From assembly GCA_020746875.1 (NCBI GenBank), contig JAGTJL010000059.1, forward strand, positions 1-10,560: a stretch of 10,560 nt of DNA, given 5' to 3'. This DNA comes from Rhexocercosporidium sp. MPI-PUGE-AT-0058 (taxonomy: Eukaryota > Ascomycota > Leotiomycetes > Helotiales). This document shows, piece by piece, positions 8,571 to 10,560 of the stretch. Each line of letters begins with the position of its first letter. The first letter of the stretch is position 1. The translations under genes and the position numbers were made by a program. The notes under the pieces are model-generated. The model was not told the DNA's origin, did not search any database, and saw only the letters and a list, made by a program, of their open reading frames with translations.

Positions 8571-8637
8571 GATTAGATTAGATTAGATTAATGGCTATTA
8601 ATCTAATTCTAATTAAGAAAAATTTAGATTAATCTAA
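8571..8637. repeat. GATTA-rich palindromes near the hAT terminus
   Basis: Four tandem GATTA units (8571-8590) run into a hairpin. The left arm ends ATTAGATTAAT, the loop is GGCT (8593-8596) and the right arm begins ATTAATCTAAT, giving an 11-bp perfect stem. The stem extends to about 16-17 pairs if one base is bulged. A separate 14-bp perfect palindrome, TTAGATTAATCTAA, lies at 8624-8637. Similar words recur at about 8647 (GATTAAT) and 8755-8761 (TTAATCT). Subterminal repeated binding sites are common in hAT elements, and that is the likely role, by inference. Confidence 0.75.
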
Positions 8638-8639
8638 TT

Positions 8640-9403
8640 TTAATTTGATTAATACAAGAGCCACATCCTAATTAGGCTTAGTTACTTAAGGCTAGTCTAA
8701 AATAGGCTTAGTGGATACTAAGAATAGAATTAGTCAAAGCTTCAAAGACTCGGTTAATCTAAGCGAGGTAAAATCGATCCTAAAGTTATTTACTTTATAT
8801 TTGTTATAATTATAAAATTCATAAAAGGTAATAATATATTAATAATTTATATCCAGAAATTAGTAATAAGAAAATCTATTTTAAGAAAAGGAAAACTAAA
8901 ATTTTATTAATAAATAACTTTTTATAATCAAGTATGTCTTATTTATTAAAGTAATTCTAAATATATTTTAAATATTTAATAATTTTAAAATCTAAATAAT
9001 AGAAAATACTATATTAGTAATATTTATAATAGTAGGATTCATTTTAAGAAGAATAAATTAGAGTTCTATTAATAGAATAGTTATTTATAATTAAGTGTTT
9101 CTTATTTGTCAAATAATTTTAAATACTTTTTTAAAGCATTCGATAGAATTCTACTTATTATAAATCAATTACACTTAATTATAAATCTATAAAGTCTGAC
9201 ATATATTAATTATAAATTACAAGTATGATTTATAATTAATAGAATTAATTAAAAAGTAATATTATTTATATAAACAAGAGTTCCTTCTTTTAAAGATAGA
9301 TTTTCTTTTAATTAGAAATCAATTACTTTTATTATTAATACTTTTATTATAATTATTACGATTATTACTTTTTAAGTATTAATACTATTAGTACTTATAC
9401 GAA
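8640..9403. other. non-coding 5' region of the hAT element
   Basis: No coding potential is recognised here. The stretch keeps some CA/TG at 8655-8770 and becomes almost pure AT afterwards, with very few CG. The 10-mer TAGGCTTAGT occurs at 8673-8682 and 8703-8712, with a diverged relative (AAGGCTAGTCT) between them, so these may be further subterminal repeats. CAAT- or TATA-like words are too frequent in such AT-rich DNA to call a promoter. Confidence 0.55.
9205..9240. repeat. 13-bp inverted repeat
   Basis: ATTAATTATAAAT (9205-9217) and ATTTATAATTAAT (9228-9240) are perfect inverted copies around a 10-bp spacer. Related ATTATAAATC words stand nearby at about 9158-9187. It lies in the non-coding leader of the hAT relic; its role is unknown, and AT-rich DNA makes such pairs fairly likely by chance. 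Confidence 0.6.
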
Positions 9404-9598
9404 ATGTCTTAAACATCCTTTATTAAGCTTAATTTAGAGCAAAATCAATTTACTTTTTAATTAGAGCTTTTAAACGAAGCTCTTTTTATATTTAAAGAGA
9501 AGTTATTTTTTAAGATTTTAGACGATCCTAAAGAAAAACCCCGAAGACCTGAAGAATTACCGCTCGGTTACTATTAGGTGTTTATTTATAGGTTGTCG

Positions 9599-9652
9599 GT
9601 AAGTTATTCTTGTTTTATTAATAATAAAATTAATAATTAACTTATTTATTAG
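9599..9652 (+). other. probable spliceosomal intron in the transposase pseudogene
   Basis: GTAAGT at 9599-9604, a branch-like TTAACT at about 9637-9642, and TTATTAG ending at 9652 give a 54-bp intron of normal size for filamentous fungi. It starts exactly on a codon boundary after 65 codons. The downstream frame is not well enough preserved to confirm splicing. Confidence 0.5.
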
Positions 9653-9668
9653 AAAGGCGTGGTTTAAT

Positions 9669-9752
9669 TAATGAGTATATTAATCGACTAGTAATTATAT
9701 TACTCATTATCGGCACTCAATAAAAGCTATAATATTAGTCGCTTTTTGAGTG
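9669..9752. repeat. two nested or adjacent inverted repeats
   Basis: TAATGAGTA (9669-9677) pairs with TACTCATTA (9701-9709). CACTCAATAAAAGC (9714-9727) pairs, with two bases unmatched, with GCTTTTTGAGTG (9741-9752). In addition ATCGACTAGTAATTAT (about 9683-9698) is a near inverted copy of AATATTAGTCGC (9731-9742). The motif family ACTCA(A/T)T occurs in both pairs. It could be a folded relic of a small element's ends or chance within the transposase relic. Confidence 0.5.
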
Positions 9753-10194
9753 GTTTATTAAGTAATAATAGTAAGTTATTCTAATAATACTTATTTAATA
9801 TAAAATATAATTAATAATAATAATAAATACTTTAGACGCCGAATTTTCTTAAGGCTCTTCGACTATATTAGACGCTTTCTCTTGACAAAGAGCTAATAAG
9901 CGTAAAGAATCGGAAAAAGAATCGTTTAATATTAATAAATTTAAGAATTTACTTCTTTACTTTATTATATTAAATAATATCTCTTTTCGAGCCATTTCCA
10001 GTATATCTTTTAAGGAATTAGCGTTTTATCTTAACGAGTAAGTCTTTATTTATTAACTTTAATCTTTAATAATATATTAATATTAATTAGTTAAGTACTT
10101 CTCGATTTATTCGGCAATAATAAAAGAAGAGTTAAATACTCTTTATTTATTAAAACAAAATATAATTAAAGAAGAATTAACGACGTTATTACTT

Positions 10195-10288
10195 CGAATA
10201 GGTGGGGGGAAAACACTAAGTACACAACAAGAGGGTAGTAAAGCAAGTGCCGGAGGGTAAACGTAAGAAAATACTCATTTAACGAATA
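10195..10288. other. 82-bp RIP-free insertion flanked by CGAATA
   Basis: CGAATA stands at 10195-10200 and again at 10283-10288. The 82 bases between start GGTGGGGGGAAAACAC and contain several CA dinucleotides and G-runs, unlike the flanks. No coding or structural identity is recognised. Position inside the hAT transposase relic and the direct repeats suggest an insertion into already mutated DNA. Confidence 0.45.
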
Positions 10289-10415
10289 CTAAAGATATTA
10301 TATATTTAGAGGATATAGTTTATTAAGGGAAGAGAGAGGTATAATTTAAATAAGAAGGAAAAGTTATAATAATAAAAATCGTTATTGTCCTTAAAGGATG
10401 TTACCCTAAAAGCTA

Positions 10416-10497
10416 TCTTTAAATACAGCAAGATGCAGCTCAATCACTGACAAATGGACCTCTGAGGTCAACCACCACAATAGTAATTTCTCTTTAA
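10416..10497. other. 68-bp RIP-free insertion splitting the hAT core motif
   Basis: TCTTTAA stands at 10416-10422 and at 10491-10497. The 68 bases between are rich in CA (seven in 10441-10480), unlike both flanks. The left flank reads 'LP*KLS' and the right flank 'LTLDAW' in the same frame; the 75-bp period is 25 codons, so the hAT motif is continuous if the extra unit is ignored. Inside is GACCTC-T-GAGGTC (10457-10469), a perfect 6-bp inverted repeat. GT-AG intron borders are absent for every possible placement of the boundary. Confidence 0.6.
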
Positions 10498-10560
10498 CTT
10501 TAGACGCTTGGACCGCTATTAATTAAGACGCTTATCTTGGTATTATAATACAAGTTATTT

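Larger units (their letters stand above)
8558..10560 (+). mobile_element. hAT-family DNA transposon relic, right end outside window
   Basis: Gypsy homology stops at 8557 and a sequence starting CAGCGTAAAAAATG begins. CA[A/G]NG is the typical start of hAT terminal inverted repeats, and it is followed by palindromic GATTA/TAATC motifs of the kind transposases bind. About 0.85 kb of non-coding DNA follows, then a transposase pseudogene on the plus strand with the hAT core motif near 10491-10540. The element runs off the window before the rest of the transposase and the second terminus. It looks less heavily hit by RIP at its left end (some CA and TG remain) than the gypsy copy it interrupts. The boundary is inferred from loss of homology plus terminal consensus, and the matching inverted repeat cannot be seen here. 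Confidence 0.68.
9404..10560 (+). pseudogene. hAT transposase (degraded, 3' part beyond window)
   Basis: The transposase would cut and rejoin the element's ends with an RNase H-like fold. A plausible start ATG is at 9404; the frame gives 'PKEKPRRPEELPLGYY*VFI' and runs 65 codons to a likely intron at 9599. Further on, 'FRAISSISFKELAFYLNE' (9985-10038) resembles the hAT 'PF..ven..Fr.ll..l.p' region. 'LP*KLS' (10401-10418) and 'LTLDAWTAIN*DAYLGIII' (10494-10550) together form the hAT core 'iPyKiSLtlDaWTs.Nq.aflgit', whose Asp (10503-10505) is the first catalytic residue and is intact. The two halves are separated by an insertion. I do not see a clear BED zinc finger. Stops are TAA/TAG at Gln codons. 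Exon structure between 9653 and 9940 is uncertain. Confidence 0.78.

Noticed and set aside
8571..8590. GATTA tandem units as a degraded telomere repeat
   Set aside because: The fungal telomere unit is TTAGGG; GATTA has a 5-bp period, only four copies and lies at a transposon end.
10416..10497. 68-bp insertion as a spliceosomal intron
   Set aside because: No GT at the start and AG at the end for any placement of the boundary within the 7-bp repeats.
1..10560. A bacterial or phage system, CRISPR array or defence cluster
   Set aside because: Base composition, retroelement and hAT relics and a fungal-type intron all point to a eukaryotic, fungal repeat block; no regularly spaced repeats or intact ORFs are present.

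Overview
The window looks like an AT-rich, transposon-filled heterochromatin block of a filamentous ascomycete that has (or had) repeat-induced point mutation (RIP). Over most of it CpA and TpG are nearly absent, TpA is in great excess and CpG is kept. Bases 3421-3480, for example, hold no CA and no TG but six CG. That is the footprint of CpA-to-TpA mutation. Nearly every stop codon in the relic reading frames is TAA or TAG, as expected when CAA, CAG and TGG codons are hit. I see no intact protein-coding gene, tRNA, rRNA or CRISPR array.

Layout. (1) Bases 1-1290 are RIP-degraded DNA without a recognisable gene, ending in a 32-bp tandem repeat at about 1051-1156. (2) About 1290-6060, minus strand, is a Ty1/copia retrotransposon relic. 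Its modules are in copia order: gag remnant and protease (about 4980-5650), integrase (about 3780-4870), a basic linker, reverse transcriptase (about 2100-2760) and RNase H ending at 1290. (3) About 6061-7114 is degraded and unresolved. (4) Bases 7121-7370 are a 250-bp island without RIP, flanked by the 6-bp direct repeat TATACG. (5) About 7377-8557, plus strand, is a Ty3/gypsy relic (protease end and reverse transcriptase), cut off just after the YLDD region. (6) From 8558 to the window end, plus strand, is a hAT-type DNA transposon relic. It begins CAGCG, is preceded by a possible 8-bp target duplication, has GATTA-rich palindromes near its end, and carries a transposase pseudogene with a likely intron and the hAT 'LTLDAW' block.

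Order of events, by inference: the gypsy copy inserted, and the hAT element later jumped into its reverse transcriptase. RIP inactivated these elements and the copia copy. Later, short pieces of DNA without RIP (250, 82 and 68 bp) arrived, each bounded by 6-7 bp direct repeats. The most interesting of these is the 68-bp piece that splits the hAT catalytic block exactly in frame. The genes do not form a working system; they are nested, inactivated mobile elements. The most useful observations concern the nesting and the small RIP-free insertions.
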